DNA of 64,000 nt from Arthrobacter sp. B3I4 (GTDB taxonomy: Bacteria > Actinomycetota > Actinomycetes > Actinomycetales > Micrococcaceae). A program made the position numbers and the translations under genes. Every line of letters begins with the position of its first letter. The stretch's first letter is position 1. The stretch is from the NCBI RefSeq assembly GCF_030816855.1, contig NZ_JAUSYK010000001.1, positions 2,790,001 to 2,854,000 of the forward strand. Direction: 5' to 3'. Below the pieces are notes generated by a model. That model was not told where the DNA came from. It was given only the letters and a program-made list of their open reading frames with translations, and did not search any database. Positions 54,965-64,000 of this stretch are shown here, in pieces.

Positions 54965-55000
54965 AGGTGCCGGTCCCGCCGAGAGGCGGCGCCGGCACCT
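54965..55000. terminator. Terminator hairpin between the antitoxin-like gene and zapE
   Basis: AGGTGCCGG pairs with CCGGCACCT, with CCGCC/GGCGG inside. It lies 16 bp after the stop, between convergent genes. No strong T-run. Confidence 0.65.
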
Positions 55001-55093
55001 TCGTCGTTTAAGCACCACTTTGCCCTCGCGCGTCATCAACCGCCGCGGCAGCCTACGGAGCTTGAAGGAGGTCAGCCAAGGCGCGGAAAGGAC

Positions 55094-56134
55094 CTAGGAC
55101 GGCTCGTGGTTCTGGCCCTCGCGGGCGAGGGCGGTGAGGCGGGATACCGCGCGGAAGTACTTTTTCATGTACCCGCCGGTCATCATTTCCTCGGTGAAGA
55201 GCTGGTCGAAGGGTACGCCGCTGGCGAGGATGGGAACGTCCTTGTCGTACAGCCGGTCAGCCAGGACGACAAAGCGCAGTGCCACGGCCTGTTCGGTGAT
55301 GGTGTGGACGTTACGCCACACCACGCCGTCGATTCCGTCGATCAGCTGCCGGTAACGGCTCGGGTGGACGCCGGCCAAGTGATTGATCAGGGTGCTGAAC
55401 TCGTCCCTCGCGACGGTCTTGCCGTCGAACTCGGCCTTCATATGGTGCGCCAGTTCGTCGTTGCGCAGCGGCGCCGGCGCCGTGGGCAGCCCGCGGTGCC
55501 GGAAGTCCTCACCGTCGATCCGGACGACGTCGAATTGGTCGGCCAGGACCTGGATTTCGCGCTGGAAGTCGACGGCGGCAAACCGGCCGTCGCCCAGCGA
55601 CCCGGGCAGCGTGTTGGATGTCGCTGCGAGCTTCACGCCGGCGTCGGCAAGCTCGCGCATCAGCCGGGACATCAGGACCGTGTCGCCCGGATCGTCGAGT
55701 TCGAACTCGTCGATGCAGACCAGCTTGTAGGAGCTCAGCGCCTCGACGGTCTTGCGGAACGACAGCGCACCGACGAGGTTGGTGTATTCCACGAAGGTGC
55801 CGAAGGCCTTGGGCCCGGGGGTCGCGTGCCACAGCGAGGCGAGCAGGTGGGTCTTGCCGACGCCGAAGCCGCCGTCGAGGTAGATCCCCGCCCGGGAGGC
55901 CTCCTGCTTTTTGCCGAAGAACCGCTTGAAGAACCCGTCCCCGTCGCCGGCGCCGACACCGGCGGCGAAGCTCTCCAAGGCGCGGACGGCGTGGGCCTGG
56001 CTGGGCTGGGCCGGGTCCGGGCGGTAGCTGGCAAAGGACACCTCACCGAAGCGCGGCGACGGATAAAAACCCTTGAGGAGTTCATCCACGGAAACCGCCG
56101 GTGTTCTGGCGGCGAGCTGTTCGATCTGTACCAA
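55094..56134 (-). CDS. zapE: Cell division protein ZapE (AFG1-like ATPase)
   Basis: 346 residues. P-loop at 88-96 (GGFGVGKTH) and Walker B in [16 protein letters not shown] define the AFG1/ZapE family. In E. coli ZapE acts at the Z-ring in late division; the actinobacterial role is less known. Stand-alone, divergent from the sulfurtransferase gene. Confidence 0.92.
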   Translation of the reverse strand: MVQIEQLAARTPAVSVDELLKGFYPSPRFGEVSFASYRPDPAQPSQAHAVRALESFAAGVGAGDGDGFFKRFFGKKQEASRAGIYLDGGFGVGKTHLLASLWHATPGPKAFGTFVEYTNLVGALSFRKTVEALSSYKLVCIDEFELDDPGDTVLMSRLMRELADAGVKLAATSNTLPGSLGDGRFAAVDFQREIQVLADQFDVVRIDGEDFRHRGLPTAPAPLRNDELAHHMKAEFDGKTVARDEFSTLINHLAGVHPSRYRQLIDGIDGVVWRNVHTITEQAVALRFVVLADRLYDKDVPILASGVPFDQLFTEEMMTGGYMKKYFRAVSRLTALAREGQNHEPS

Positions 56135-56346
56135 GGTGGTCCGTTCTGCTGGTCTCGTGTCCCCAGAAAGACTACCGGCAAAGGCCGCCCAGCCTGCCGG
56201 ACCCGGAAACGGACGTGACCAAGGCCATATTTCCCGGTACCGACCCGGGGGAGCAATCCCGCCGGGCCGTGGCTAGTGTGGTAACAGGCCCGGTGCCGCA
56301 TTCCAGCCACCGCCGGCCATCCCGACAGCCCAGTGAAAGGCCAGTT

Positions 56347-57264
56347 ATGCCCTACCCCGTTGAGCAGAACGAGAAGTTCGCCGGCTACGCCCACCCGGAA
56401 CGCCTGGTCTCTACCGAGTGGCTCGCTGCAGCGATCGAAGACGGCGCGCTCGACGGCGGCAAGCTGGTGGTCGTCGAATCCGACGAAGACGTGCTGCTGT
56501 ACGAGATGGGCCACATCCCCGGGGCCGTGAAGATCGATTGGCACACCGACCTGAACGATGAGGTCACCCGCGACTACGTGGACGGTGAGGCATTCGCCGC
56601 CCTGGCCGCGGCCAAGGGAATCTCCCGGGACAGCACCGTGGTCATCTATGGCGACAAGTCGAACTGGTGGGCCGCATATGCGCTCTGGGTTTTCACGCTC
56701 TTCGGCCACGAGGACGTCCGGCTGCTCGACGGCGGCCGGGACAAGTGGATCGCGGAAGGCCGCGCCGTCACCACCGACAAGCCGGCCGTCACCCCGGGGA
56801 ACTACCCCGTGGTGGAACGCAACGACGCCCCGATCCGCGCCTTCAAGGAAGACGTTCTGGCGCACTTCGGCAAGCCCCTAATCGACGTCCGCTCCGCCGA
56901 GGAATACACCGGCCAGCGCACGCACATGCCCGCGTACCCGGAAGAGGGCGCGCTGCGCGGCGGCCACATCCCCACCGCCGCGTCGATCCCGTGGGCCCGC
57001 GCGGCCGCGGAGGACGGCACCTACCGCAGCCGTCCCGAGCTGGAGGCCCTGTACCTGGACGAAGCAGGGCTCAAGGAAGGCGACGACGTCGTGGCCTACT
57101 GCCGGATCGGGGAACGTTCCAGCCACACCTGGTTCGCGCTGAAGTTCCTGCTGGGTTTCGACACGGTCCGCAACTACGACGGTTCCTGGACCGAGTGGGG
57201 CAACGCGGTGCGCGTCCCGATCGTCAAGGGCACCGAACGCGGCTCGGTACCGGCCGGACGATAG
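56347..57264 (+). CDS. sseA: Thiosulfate/3-mercaptopyruvate sulfurtransferase (two rhodanese domains)
   Basis: 305 residues from the ATG at 56347 (GAAAGG upstream). The first rhodanese domain is inactive; the second has the active Cys C252 in [18 protein letters not shown]. The CRIGERS loop is that of actinobacterial SseA/CysA-type enzymes. It transfers sulfane sulfur to cyanide or protein acceptors. Followed after 56 bp by a SufE gene, a natural acceptor of sulfur. Confidence 0.93.
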   Translation: MPYPVEQNEKFAGYAHPERLVSTEWLAAAIEDGALDGGKLVVVESDEDVLLYEMGHIPGAVKIDWHTDLNDEVTRDYVDGEAFAALAAAKGISRDSTVVIYGDKSNWWAAYALWVFTLFGHEDVRLLDGGRDKWIAEGRAVTTDKPAVTPGNYPVVERNDAPIRAFKEDVLAHFGKPLIDVRSAEEYTGQRTHMPAYPEEGALRGGHIPTAASIPWARAAAEDGTYRSRPELEALYLDEAGLKEGDDVVAYCRIGERSSHTWFALKFLLGFDTVRNYDGSWTEWGNAVRVPIVKGTERGSVPAGR

Positions 57265-57320
57265 CCGGCCTGCACCCCGGCCGGGACACAACCGCCGGGC
57301 GTGCGTAAGCTGGAAGTGAT

Positions 57321-57788
57321 ATGAATACTTCTCCCCTCCCCGCCGCCCTCGCGGAAATTGTCGATGACTTCCAGGCCCTTGAGGAAGCCGAGCGGCTGCA
57401 GCTCCTGCTCGAGTTTTCGCGCGAGCTGCCGGATCCTCCCGCCCGGCTCCAGGACCACCCCGAGCTGATGGAACAGGTGGTGGAATGCCAGTCGCCGCTG
57501 TTCCTCACCATCGAGACCGAACCTGCCGCCGCGGCTGAGGCGGGCGCTGCGGAACGTGTCCGGCTGTTCTTCAAGGCTCCGCCGGAGGCGCCCACCACGC
57601 GCGGTTTTGCCGGCGTGCTGCACGAAGGACTGGACGGCCTAAGCCCTGCCGAGATCCTCGCCGTCCCGGACGACATGCCCGAACTGCTGGGCCTCACCCG
57701 CGCTATCACGCCACTGCGGATGCGCGGCATGACGGCAATGCTCGGCCGGATCAAGCGCAAGGTCGCTGCTCTGCCGCAGCACAGCTGA
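57321..57788 (+). CDS. sufE: SufE family sulfur acceptor protein
   Basis: 155 residues. The persulfide Cys is C56 in VVECQSPLFL; LQLLLEFSRELPDPP precedes it, and RMRGMTAMLGRIKRKV closes the fold, as in SufE. It usually takes sulfur from SufS; here its neighbour is a sulfurtransferase, and the pair is common in actinobacteria. The gene for SufS is not in the window. Confidence 0.92.
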   Translation: MNTSPLPAALAEIVDDFQALEEAERLQLLLEFSRELPDPPARLQDHPELMEQVVECQSPLFLTIETEPAAAAEAGAAERVRLFFKAPPEAPTTRGFAGVLHEGLDGLSPAEILAVPDDMPELLGLTRAITPLRMRGMTAMLGRIKRKVAALPQHS

Positions 57789-57797
57789 GCCGGCCCG

Positions 57798-58295
57798 GTG
57801 GCCCGCAAACACGCATCCCAGGGAACCCCTGCCACCGCGGCCCTCGCGGCGGCCGGGGTTTCCTTTGTTGCGCACCCCTACAGTCACGACCCGGCCGCAG
57901 CCAGCTACGGGCTTGAGGCCGCGGAAGTGCTGGGGATTGATCCCGCTCGGGTGTTCAAGACGCTGATGGTCGAGGTTGACGGCCGGCTCGCCGTCGGCGT
58001 CGTTCCGGTCAGCGGAAGCCTGGACCTGAAGGCGATGGCAGCGGCGCTCGGCGGCAAAAGGGCGGCCATGGCGGATCCGGCGACGGCGGAGCGCCGCACC
58101 GGCTACGTGCTGGGCGGCATCTCGCCGCTGGGCCAGCGCCAGCCCTCCCCTACCGTCGTCGACGATAGTGCCCTGGGCCTGGAGACCCTGCTGGTGTCCG
58201 GCGGCCGGCGCGGCCTGGACCTGGAGCTCAGCCCGGCCGACCTGATCCGGCTCACCGCCGCGCGCACCGCGCGGATCGGCACGCCCCGGGGCTGA
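57798..58295 (+). CDS. ybaK: Cys-tRNA(Pro) deacylase YbaK/EbsC
   Basis: 165 residues from a GTG start nine bases after sufE. YbaK-domain signatures are EVLGIDPARVFKTLMVEVDG with the essential Lys, VVPVSGSLDLKAMAAALGGKRAAMAD and GYVLGGISPLGQRQ. It removes Cys mischarged onto tRNA-Pro in trans. Likely co-transcribed with the two sulfur genes. Confidence 0.93.
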   Translation: MARKHASQGTPATAALAAAGVSFVAHPYSHDPAAASYGLEAAEVLGIDPARVFKTLMVEVDGRLAVGVVPVSGSLDLKAMAAALGGKRAAMADPATAERRTGYVLGGISPLGQRQPSPTVVDDSALGLETLLVSGGRRGLDLELSPADLIRLTAARTARIGTPRG

Positions 58296-58310
58296 CCGAT
58301 GGGCCGGGTA

Positions 58311-59750
58311 TCAGCCGGCCGGGGTGGGCCGCGGCGCCAGCTGTTGCCGCAGCCACGCCGCAACCAGGGCCTCCCAGCGTTTGGGGTCCACGTTCCATTC
58401 CTTGGTGTGCCGGGCGGTGCTGAATGCTTCGAAAGTCACCATTTCCGGGTTCTTTTCCGCAAGCGCGGCGGAGGGGCCGTAGGGAACGTATTCATCGTCC
58501 ACCGAGTGCAGGATCAGCGTCGGCGTCCGCAACTCCACAGCGCGGGACACCCAGTCCATCGCCTTCAGGTCCACCGGGGCGGCGAGCCCGGTCAGCCGGC
58601 GGCCCAGCGGGTGGCTCATCATCAGCTGCCCGTACTGTCCGACGGCGGACGGAATCCGGTTCAGCTGCGCGTGGTGGGCCAGCACGTCGACCCAGTTGAT
58701 TACCGGGGCGTCCAGCACCATGGCGCGGATCAGGTGGTGGAAGCGGGACAGATCGGCTGTTTGCAGGCAGATCGCCCCGCCCATGGACCAGCCGAAGAGC
58801 ACGACCTCGCTGGCGCCGTGGTCGAGCGCGTAGCTGATGGCCGCCTCGACGTCCCGCCACTCGGTAGAACCGAGGCCGTAGCGGCCGTCCTCGGCAGAGG
58901 GAGCGAGCCCGTCGTTACGGTAGGAAATCAGCAGGCTGGACAGGCCGAGGCCGCTGGCCAGCCGGGCGGCCCGGAGGCCTTCCTGGCGTGACGCCCCGCG
59001 GCCGTGGACCATGATCGCCCAGACGTCCGACGCCGGCGTCCCCACACCGGCGGCCGTGCCCGCGCCTGCGCTGGCGCCCGGGGCTGCGGAAGCGGGCGCG
59101 GGAGCGGGAGGGACCAGCCAGGCCGGGGCCATGCCGCCGTCGACGGCGATCTGCACTTCCTCGGCGGGCAGTTCCAGGGCCGCGGGATCGGGGTGGACGA
59201 CTCCGCTCCAGTAGCCGCGCCGTGCCGTCGCCAGATCGCCGCTGTAAACCGCTTCGACCTCGCGGAGCACCGTCTGTTCAGGCGGTGAATAGGACACGAT
59301 GCGGCCCAGCCGCGCGTGCCCGCGTCCGCCGTCGAAGATAAAGCCGTACACCCCTTCCACGGTGGAATCCGGGGTTGCCTTGAGAATGACCTGCTGCCTG
59401 CCGCCGTCCCGGATCACCGCCAGCACCTCCTGGTCCTCTTCCCGGACGCTGACCGGGGTAATGACGCGCCGCGCGAAGTAGAGGGCCAGTGCCGACGAGC
59501 CGGCGGCAAGCAGCCCGGCCGCCGCGCTGCCGCCGACCAGGCCGGCGAACGCCCACTTGGCGTTCCCCGGCACTTTGGCATCCGGCGCCCCTGGCCTGCC
59601 GACACTACGCCGCGCCGCGCTACGCCCGCCGGCGCTACTCCCGCCGACGCTGCGCACGCCGACGGCAAGGGCCGCGGCGCGCAGGCGGAAGGGGTGCCGG
59701 GAAGCGGGCATCCGGTGCAATGGCAGGACAGGGCGCGGGGTGGAGACCAT
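58311..59750 (-). CDS. Membrane-anchored alpha/beta hydrolase
   Basis: 479 residues. An N-terminal basic, low-complexity stretch precedes one membrane segment (about 67-92, AGLVGGSAAAGLLAAGSSALALYFARR). The hydrolase domain from about residue 250 has the oxyanion region VHGRGASRQEG, the nucleophile GWSMGG, the acid in LILHSVDDEYVPYG and the His in STARHTKEWN. An Ala/Pro/Gly-rich linker splits the protein. An ATG at 59711 would shorten it by 13 residues. Esterase or peptidase-like; substrate unknown. Convergent with ybaK. Confidence 0.85.
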   Translation of the reverse strand: MVSTPRPVLPLHRMPASRHPFRLRAAALAVGVRSVGGSSAGGRSAARRSVGRPGAPDAKVPGNAKWAFAGLVGGSAAAGLLAAGSSALALYFARRVITPVSVREEDQEVLAVIRDGGRQQVILKATPDSTVEGVYGFIFDGGRGHARLGRIVSYSPPEQTVLREVEAVYSGDLATARRGYWSGVVHPDPAALELPAEEVQIAVDGGMAPAWLVPPAPAPASAAPGASAGAGTAAGVGTPASDVWAIMVHGRGASRQEGLRAARLASGLGLSSLLISYRNDGLAPSAEDGRYGLGSTEWRDVEAAISYALDHGASEVVLFGWSMGGAICLQTADLSRFHHLIRAMVLDAPVINWVDVLAHHAQLNRIPSAVGQYGQLMMSHPLGRRLTGLAAPVDLKAMDWVSRAVELRTPTLILHSVDDEYVPYGPSAALAEKNPEMVTFEAFSTARHTKEWNVDPKRWEALVAAWLRQQLAPRPTPAG

Positions 59751-59853
59751 GGCACCATTCTTACCGCACTCCCGGCGAACCCCGGCATCCGCCGCTGCCC
59801 GTGCCGCCGCCCCTTCCGTGCGGCCGCCGTTGCCCGGGGGCTAGGCTGGGGAC

Positions 59854-60345
59854 ATGAGCGACCCAATCGTCATCCTGACAGAAGAGCCCCTCGGCGCGGA
59901 CGACCGCGTCAACATCGAAACCCTCGTGGCCGACGGTGATTCGCCGCTGGTAGTCCTGGTCCCGGCTAACACCGAGCGGCACCTGCTGGTGGACTTCCTG
60001 GAGAACCTGTCGTTGCTGGACATCGCCAAGGCGTTCCGTGACCTGACCGCCAAGCAGCCGGATCCCGCCGTGGAACGGACCGCCGCGGCCGAAACCCTCG
60101 CCGCGTCGCTCGCCGCCCTCGGTGGTCTGGGCGGGGGCGTCACCGGGGAGATCGTGGAGGGCCGGGCCGTGGACGGGCTGGTCGCCAAGGTCAGGGAACT
60201 CAACGCCGGCCAGGCCGTGGTCATCACCCGCCCGCACGCCGTCGCCGACACCTTTCACACCGACTGGGCCAATGAGGCGCAGGACAAGCTGGGCTTGCCG
60301 GTGCTGCATTTGTACGCCGGATCGGGATTTATCGGCGACTCCTGA
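59854..60345 (+). CDS. Conserved-looking hypothetical protein
   Basis: 163 residues. It reads as an alternating alpha/beta domain: IVILTEEPLGADDRVNIETLV, LVVLVPANTERHLLVDFLENL and a C-terminal AVVITRPHAVADTFHTDWANEAQDKLGLPVLHLYAGSGF (read in parts). This resembles a small Rossmann-like or universal-stress-type fold, but I recognise no family. It precedes msrB by 14 bp and is probably co-transcribed. Confidence 0.75.
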   Translation: MSDPIVILTEEPLGADDRVNIETLVADGDSPLVVLVPANTERHLLVDFLENLSLLDIAKAFRDLTAKQPDPAVERTAAAETLAASLAALGGLGGGVTGEIVEGRAVDGLVAKVRELNAGQAVVITRPHAVADTFHTDWANEAQDKLGLPVLHLYAGSGFIGDS

Positions 60346-60359
60346 GCGTTGTTGAGGTC

Positions 60360-60875
60360 ATGAGCATCTTTAGTAACAAGCCCAAAGTTTCCCCCGTACC
60401 CGCCCCCGCCCCCGCCTCCGACGCCGTCGCCGGGGCAGCGCCTGCCGGTCCGGCGCCGGTCGAAAAGACCGACGCGCAATGGCGTCAGGAGCTGAGCCCG
60501 GAGGAATACCAGGTGCTGCGCCAGGCCGGGACCGAGCGGCCCTACACCGGCGAGTACTGGGACACCCACACCGAGGGCACCTACCAGTGCCGGGCCTGCG
60601 GGACCGAACTGTTCACGAGCCGGGAAAAATTCGATTCGCATTGCGGGTGGCCCTCGTTCTGGGCCCCGCTGGCAGAAGGTACGGTGCGCTACATCCACGA
60701 CCGGACCCTGGGGATGGAACGCATCGAGGTGCGCTGCGCTGCCTGTGATTCGCATCTGGGCCACGTGTTCGAGGGCGAGGGGTACGGCACACCCACCGAC
60801 CAGCGCTACTGCATCAATTCCGTCTCGCTCAAGCTGGTTCCGGCGGACGGAGCGACGGCGGGAGCGGACGACTAA
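60360..60875 (+). CDS. msrB: Peptide-methionine (R)-S-oxide reductase
   Basis: 171 residues. Zinc-binding pairs are C77/C80 (CRAC) and C126/C129 (CAAC). HCGWPSFWAP and the catalytic C151 in DQRYCINSVSL complete the MsrB domain. It reduces methionine-R-sulfoxide in proteins. About 35 extra N-terminal residues are Pro/Ala-rich. Confidence 0.95.
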   Translation: MSIFSNKPKVSPVPAPAPASDAVAGAAPAGPAPVEKTDAQWRQELSPEEYQVLRQAGTERPYTGEYWDTHTEGTYQCRACGTELFTSREKFDSHCGWPSFWAPLAEGTVRYIHDRTLGMERIEVRCAACDSHLGHVFEGEGYGTPTDQRYCINSVSLKLVPADGATAGADD

Positions 60876-61023
60876 CGCACCCCCGGGCCCGCTGGAGCTG
60901 AAAAGCCTGGACCAGCACTCGTGCCCCAGAGTCTCTTATGCTTGGCCCGTTTTTGAGTTAGGGCTCCTATTTGCTTGCTACGCTCGCCGTAGATCCTCTC
61001 AGCAAACAGAAAGGCCCCCGACG

Positions 61024-62439
61024 ATGACCGTAACTGCACTCACTGCCCCGGCCCGTACCACAGCCGACTCCCCCGAGTGGCAGCGGCTCAAGGCCGCCGC
61101 CACCGCAATGCAGTCCCTGCAGATCCAGGACGGTTCGGTACCGGACGCGGCCGACCACCAGGCCGCCGCGGAACACGTGAATACCATTGCGGCAGCAGTT
61201 TCGGCGTTGGCGCCCGCCTTCCCGCACGATGAACGCTACCTGGACCTCCTGGTGGCGGACTTCCAGCGCTGGGCCGAGGGCGGCTTTGGCGTTCCCGATT
61301 TCCTCGACTCGCTGCAGGCGTTCCAGCCTCAGCAGCAGCGCGTCAACGGCCTGCAGCACCTCGTGGTGTTCCCGATGTACACCCAGAACGGCAGCCGCAG
61401 CCGCCTGGTGGAAGCCGTCCTGATCGAGGTGCTCTGGCCGGAGTTCATCGACGGCCTGGAGGCGGGCGAATACTCCAACAAGCTCTTCGTTCCGATCCGC
61501 TTCCTCGATTTCACTCCCGGCTACGACACGAACTCCGCAGTGCTCTTCCCGGAAACCGTGGCCGTCCGGGAGACGCCGACCTTCACCTGGGGGGCGATTT
61601 TCGCCGACCGTGAGGCGGCCCGCTTCCGCCGTGTGGTGCATGCCGCCGCGGACATCACCTCGCTGCAGCTGCCCGACGACGCCGCGGCCCTGCTCGAGGA
61701 CCAGGAACTGACCGAGGAAACCTTCGTCATGTGGGACCTCATCCACGACCGCACCCACATGCGCGGGGATCTGCCCTTTGACCCGTTCATGATCAAACAG
61801 CGCATGCCGTTCTTCCTCTATTCGCTCGAGGAACTCCGCTGCGACCTGACCGCCTTCCGCGAATCCGTGAAGATTGAAAAGGACGAGGACGCGGATCCCG
61901 ACGCCCGGCGGCACGCCAAGCTGGTCCAGTACGCGGTCATCTTCGACCGCATCTTCCGCTTCGCGATCACCGGCAGCCGCGTCCGTAACTATGACGGCCT
62001 CGGCGGCCAGCTGCTCTTCGCCTGGATGCACCAGCACCATGTGCTGCACTGGACCGACAGCAAGCTCAGCATCGACTGGGACGAGGCAGCCGACGTCGTT
62101 GTTGAACTCGGCGCGAAGATCGAAGAGCTCTACTGGCGCTCGATCGACCGCCCCAAGATGGCTCACTGGCTGGCCGCGTACGAGCTGATCTCCGGCACCG
62201 TCACGCCCAACCCGGCGTCCGTCTGGGCCAAGGGTCCGGGCGCGTTGCCGCTGGACGGGCCGCCGCGCGGCCTGACCGACCAGGTGCTCGACGACGAATT
62301 CCCGCTCTCCATGTTTTACGAGGCGCTGGAGAAGAAGATGCGCACCGTCATCGAATCGACTACCGGCATCACGGGGACGACAGATGCCGCTGCAGCCCCG
62401 GCCACCGAGCCCGCCGGCCGGGCCATGAACGCCGGATGA
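61024..62439 (+). CDS. DUF6421 family protein, possible zincin-like metal site
   Basis: 471 residues from the ATG at 61024. The family is actinobacterial and uncharacterised as far as I know. I note HDRTHMRG (H241, H245) followed 23 residues later by EELRCDL (E269/E270), which has the order of a gluzincin site (HExxH...E) with Asp for Glu and recalls the HExxxH...EECRAE arrangement of M49 peptidases. A further MHQHHVLHW segment is His-rich. The next gene overlaps its stop by 4 nt, so the two products probably act together. Confidence 0.75.
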   Translation: MTVTALTAPARTTADSPEWQRLKAAATAMQSLQIQDGSVPDAADHQAAAEHVNTIAAAVSALAPAFPHDERYLDLLVADFQRWAEGGFGVPDFLDSLQAFQPQQQRVNGLQHLVVFPMYTQNGSRSRLVEAVLIEVLWPEFIDGLEAGEYSNKLFVPIRFLDFTPGYDTNSAVLFPETVAVRETPTFTWGAIFADREAARFRRVVHAAADITSLQLPDDAAALLEDQELTEETFVMWDLIHDRTHMRGDLPFDPFMIKQRMPFFLYSLEELRCDLTAFRESVKIEKDEDADPDARRHAKLVQYAVIFDRIFRFAITGSRVRNYDGLGGQLLFAWMHQHHVLHWTDSKLSIDWDEAADVVVELGAKIEELYWRSIDRPKMAHWLAAYELISGTVTPNPASVWAKGPGALPLDGPPRGLTDQVLDDEFPLSMFYEALEKKMRTVIESTTGITGTTDAAAAPATEPAGRAMNAG

Positions 62440-63179
62440 GTGACGGAGTGAACGTCCTCGTCGCCGGCGGCAGCAGCCCGTCCGGGATTGCCGTGGCCCG
62501 CGCCCTCCGGGGCGCCGGGCACACGGTCTTCACTGTCGGTTCGGACGCAGCCCGCATCCGCGCCGCCGCCGCTGCGGCCGGCGACGGCGTGGTGCCACTA
62601 GCCTGTGACCTGTCCGACCCGGCGGCGGTCCGGGAGCTGCAGAGGGACCTCAGCGAGCGGGCCGGGCGGATCGACGGCGTCATCCATCTGGTCGGCGGCT
62701 GGCGCGGGGCCAAGGGCATTCCGGACCAAAGCGACGCAGACTGGGAATTCCTGGAACGCAACGCCGTCTCGACGCTGCGCAACGTCAGCCGGGCCTTTTA
62801 TGACGATCTGGCCGGCTCGGACAACGGCCGCCTGGCCATCGTCTCCTCCACGGCGGTAGCGAACCCGACGGCGGGCGGCGCCAGCTACGCGGCGGCCAAG
62901 GCCGCGGCGGAGGCCTGGACGCTCGCTGTAGCCGACGGATTCCGGCGCGCCCAGTCCGGCACCCCTGACCCGGGAGTGACAGCCGAACCCGTTCAGCAGC
63001 GCAGCGCCGCTGTTATCTTCGTCGTGAAGGCCCTCGTGGACGATGCCATGCGCGCGGCTGCGCCGGAACGGAAGTTCCCGGGTTTCACCGACGTCGAGGA
63101 CCTGGCGGCCGCCGTCGCGGATCTCTTCCAGGCCCCGGCCGCAGAAGTAAATGGCCGGCGGTTGCCGCTTAGCCGATGA
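62436..63179 (+). CDS. Short-chain dehydrogenase/reductase (SDR)
   Basis: 247 residues. The N-terminal cofactor motif reads LVAGGSSPSGIAVARAL, a variant of TGxxxGxG. LACDLSD, the N-A/S region ERNAVST and the catalytic YAAAK of ASYAAAKAAAEAW are present. Substrate unknown. ATGA overlap with the DUF6421 gene and 25 bp before the threonine aldolase gene. Confidence 0.88.
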   Translation: MSDGVNVLVAGGSSPSGIAVARALRGAGHTVFTVGSDAARIRAAAAAAGDGVVPLACDLSDPAAVRELQRDLSERAGRIDGVIHLVGGWRGAKGIPDQSDADWEFLERNAVSTLRNVSRAFYDDLAGSDNGRLAIVSSTAVANPTAGGASYAAAKAAAEAWTLAVADGFRRAQSGTPDPGVTAEPVQQRSAAVIFVVKALVDDAMRAAAPERKFPGFTDVEDLAAAVADLFQAPAAEVNGRRLPLSR

Positions 63180-63204
63180 CCCCGCACCTGCCTAGACTGA
63201 AAGC

Positions 63205-64000
63205 GTGAGCAAAGCGATGACCAGCATGGTCGAAACAAACACGGTCCGATCCACCTCAGATGACGCTTCCGCCGGCGCTGCGCGGTTGCACGACCCGTCG
63301 GTCCGGGGCTTCGCCTCGGACAACTACTCCGGCGTCCACCCGGAGGTGCTGGCGGCCCTGGCCGCAGCCAACGAAGGCCATCAGGTCTCCTACGGCGAGG
63401 ACGACTACACCGCCCGCCTGCAGGAGCTGATGGAGGAACACTTCGGTGCGGGCATTGAATGCTTCCCGGTCTTCAACGGCACCGGCGCGAACGTCCTCTC
63501 ACTCCAGTCCCTGCTCCCCCGCTGGGGCGCCGTCATTTGCGCCTCGACCGCCCACATCAACATGGATGAGAACGGCGCTCCGGAGCGGATCGGCGGGATC
63601 AAGCTGCTGCAGGTCCCGACGCCGGACGGCAAGCTCACTCCGGCCCTGATCGACCAGGAAGCGTGGGGCTGGGGCGATGAGCACCGGGCACAGCCGCTGG
63701 CCGTTTCGATCACGCAGACTACCGAGCTGGGGACCTGCTACACCCCCGAGGAGGTCCGCGCCATCGCCGAGCACGTCCACTCCAAGGGCATGAAACTGCA
63801 CATGGACGGCGCGCGGCTGGCCAACGCCGCAGCACACCTGGACGTCCCGCTGCGCGCCTTCACCCGTGACGCGGGCGTGGACATCCTCTCTTTTGGCGGC
63901 ACCAAAAACGGTCTGCTCTTCGGCGAAGTCGTGATCGCACTGAACCCGGAGGCAGCGCACGGCCTGGTCTACCTGCGCAAGATGAACATGCAGCTGGCCT
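63205..64000 (+). CDS. Low-specificity L-threonine aldolase (beta-eliminating lyase fold), 3' end outside window
   Basis: 265 residues are readable from the GTG at 63205 (ATGs at 63217 and 63226 are alternatives). The PLP-dependent fold shows GFASDNYSGVHPEVLAALAA, QVSYGEDDYTARLQELM, PVFNGTGANVLSLQSL, KGMKLHMDGARLANAA and the PLP lysine K234 in LSFGGTKNGLLFGE. It cleaves threonine or related beta-hydroxy amino acids to glycine and an aldehyde. Third gene of the DUF6421-SDR run. Confidence 0.92.
   Translation, partial: MSKAMTSMVETNTVRSTSDDASAGAARLHDPSVRGFASDNYSGVHPEVLAALAAANEGHQVSYGEDDYTARLQELMEEHFGAGIECFPVFNGTGANVLSLQSLLPRWGAVICASTAHINMDENGAPERIGGIKLLQVPTPDGKLTPALIDQEAWGWGDEHRAQPLAVSITQTTELGTCYTPEEVRAIAEHVHSKGMKLHMDGARLANAAAHLDVPLRAFTRDAGVDILSFGGTKNGLLFGEVVIALNPEAAHGLVYLRKMNMQLA

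Overview
The window is a high-GC actinobacterial chromosome segment, most likely Arthrobacter sensu lato (Arthrobacter, Pseudarthrobacter or a close relative in Micrococcaceae). The evidence is a mycothiol-type maleylpyruvate isomerase, an ANTAR-type PdtaR regulator, a 3Fe-4S-type P450 ferredoxin, an HGxxPAAW membrane protein, a DUF222/HNH protein, and the order def-fmt-rsmB-rpe-rib-his-trp-lgt-gltBD-pyk-pdtaR, which is actinobacterial core synteny.

Region 1 (1-22.1 kb) is an accessory catabolic region. It starts with a complete lower gentisate pathway (dioxygenase, fumarylpyruvate hydrolase, maleylpyruvate isomerase) beside an IclR regulator and a divergent aromatic-acid transporter. Two copies of the same dyad (TTCTG-N5-CAGAA) sit at the two promoters. 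It is followed by two divergent operons around a 9.4-9.6 kb control region. The leftward operon encodes an MFS exporter, a P450, a ferredoxin, a ferredoxin reductase and a TetR regulator. The rightward operon encodes two phosphotriesterase-family proteins, a FAD monooxygenase, an HSL-type esterase (frameshifted here), a metallo-beta-lactamase-fold hydrolase and a CocE/NonD-type hydrolase. The first phosphotriesterase paralogue has lost five of six metal ligands and looks like a pseudoenzyme. I cannot name the substrate; the gene set fits oxidation and ester or lactone cleavage of an aromatic compound whose end product may enter the gentisate pathway. An IS3-family element (16831-18269, 4-bp target duplication) has landed in the loop of a palindrome that would otherwise separate this operon from a convergent MFS gene. 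A MarR-MFS pair and a second aromatic-acid transporter close the region.

Region 2 (22.5-50.1 kb) is core metabolism, nearly all leftward: tRNA-Leu and pdtaR, then pyk, gltBD, lgt, trpABC, two small membrane proteins, trpE, hisI, hisF, hisG, hisE, the riboflavin operon with its FMN riboswitch, rpe, rsmB, fmt and def. Many neighbours overlap by 4 nt. RibB and RibA are separate proteins. A 27-codon ORF lies between the FMN riboswitch and ribD and overlaps the ribD start as ATGA.

Region 3 (50.2-64 kb) holds a DUF222/HNH protein, a PD-(D/E)XK-like protein, tRNA-Val(CAC), a five-copy array of palindromic repeats (53.1-53.6 kb), a five-gene tRNA cluster (Gly, Cys, Val, Gly, Val), an MT0933-type antitoxin-like protein, zapE, a sulfurtransferase-SufE-YbaK run, msrB, and an operon of DUF6421, an SDR protein and a threonine aldolase truncated by the window end.
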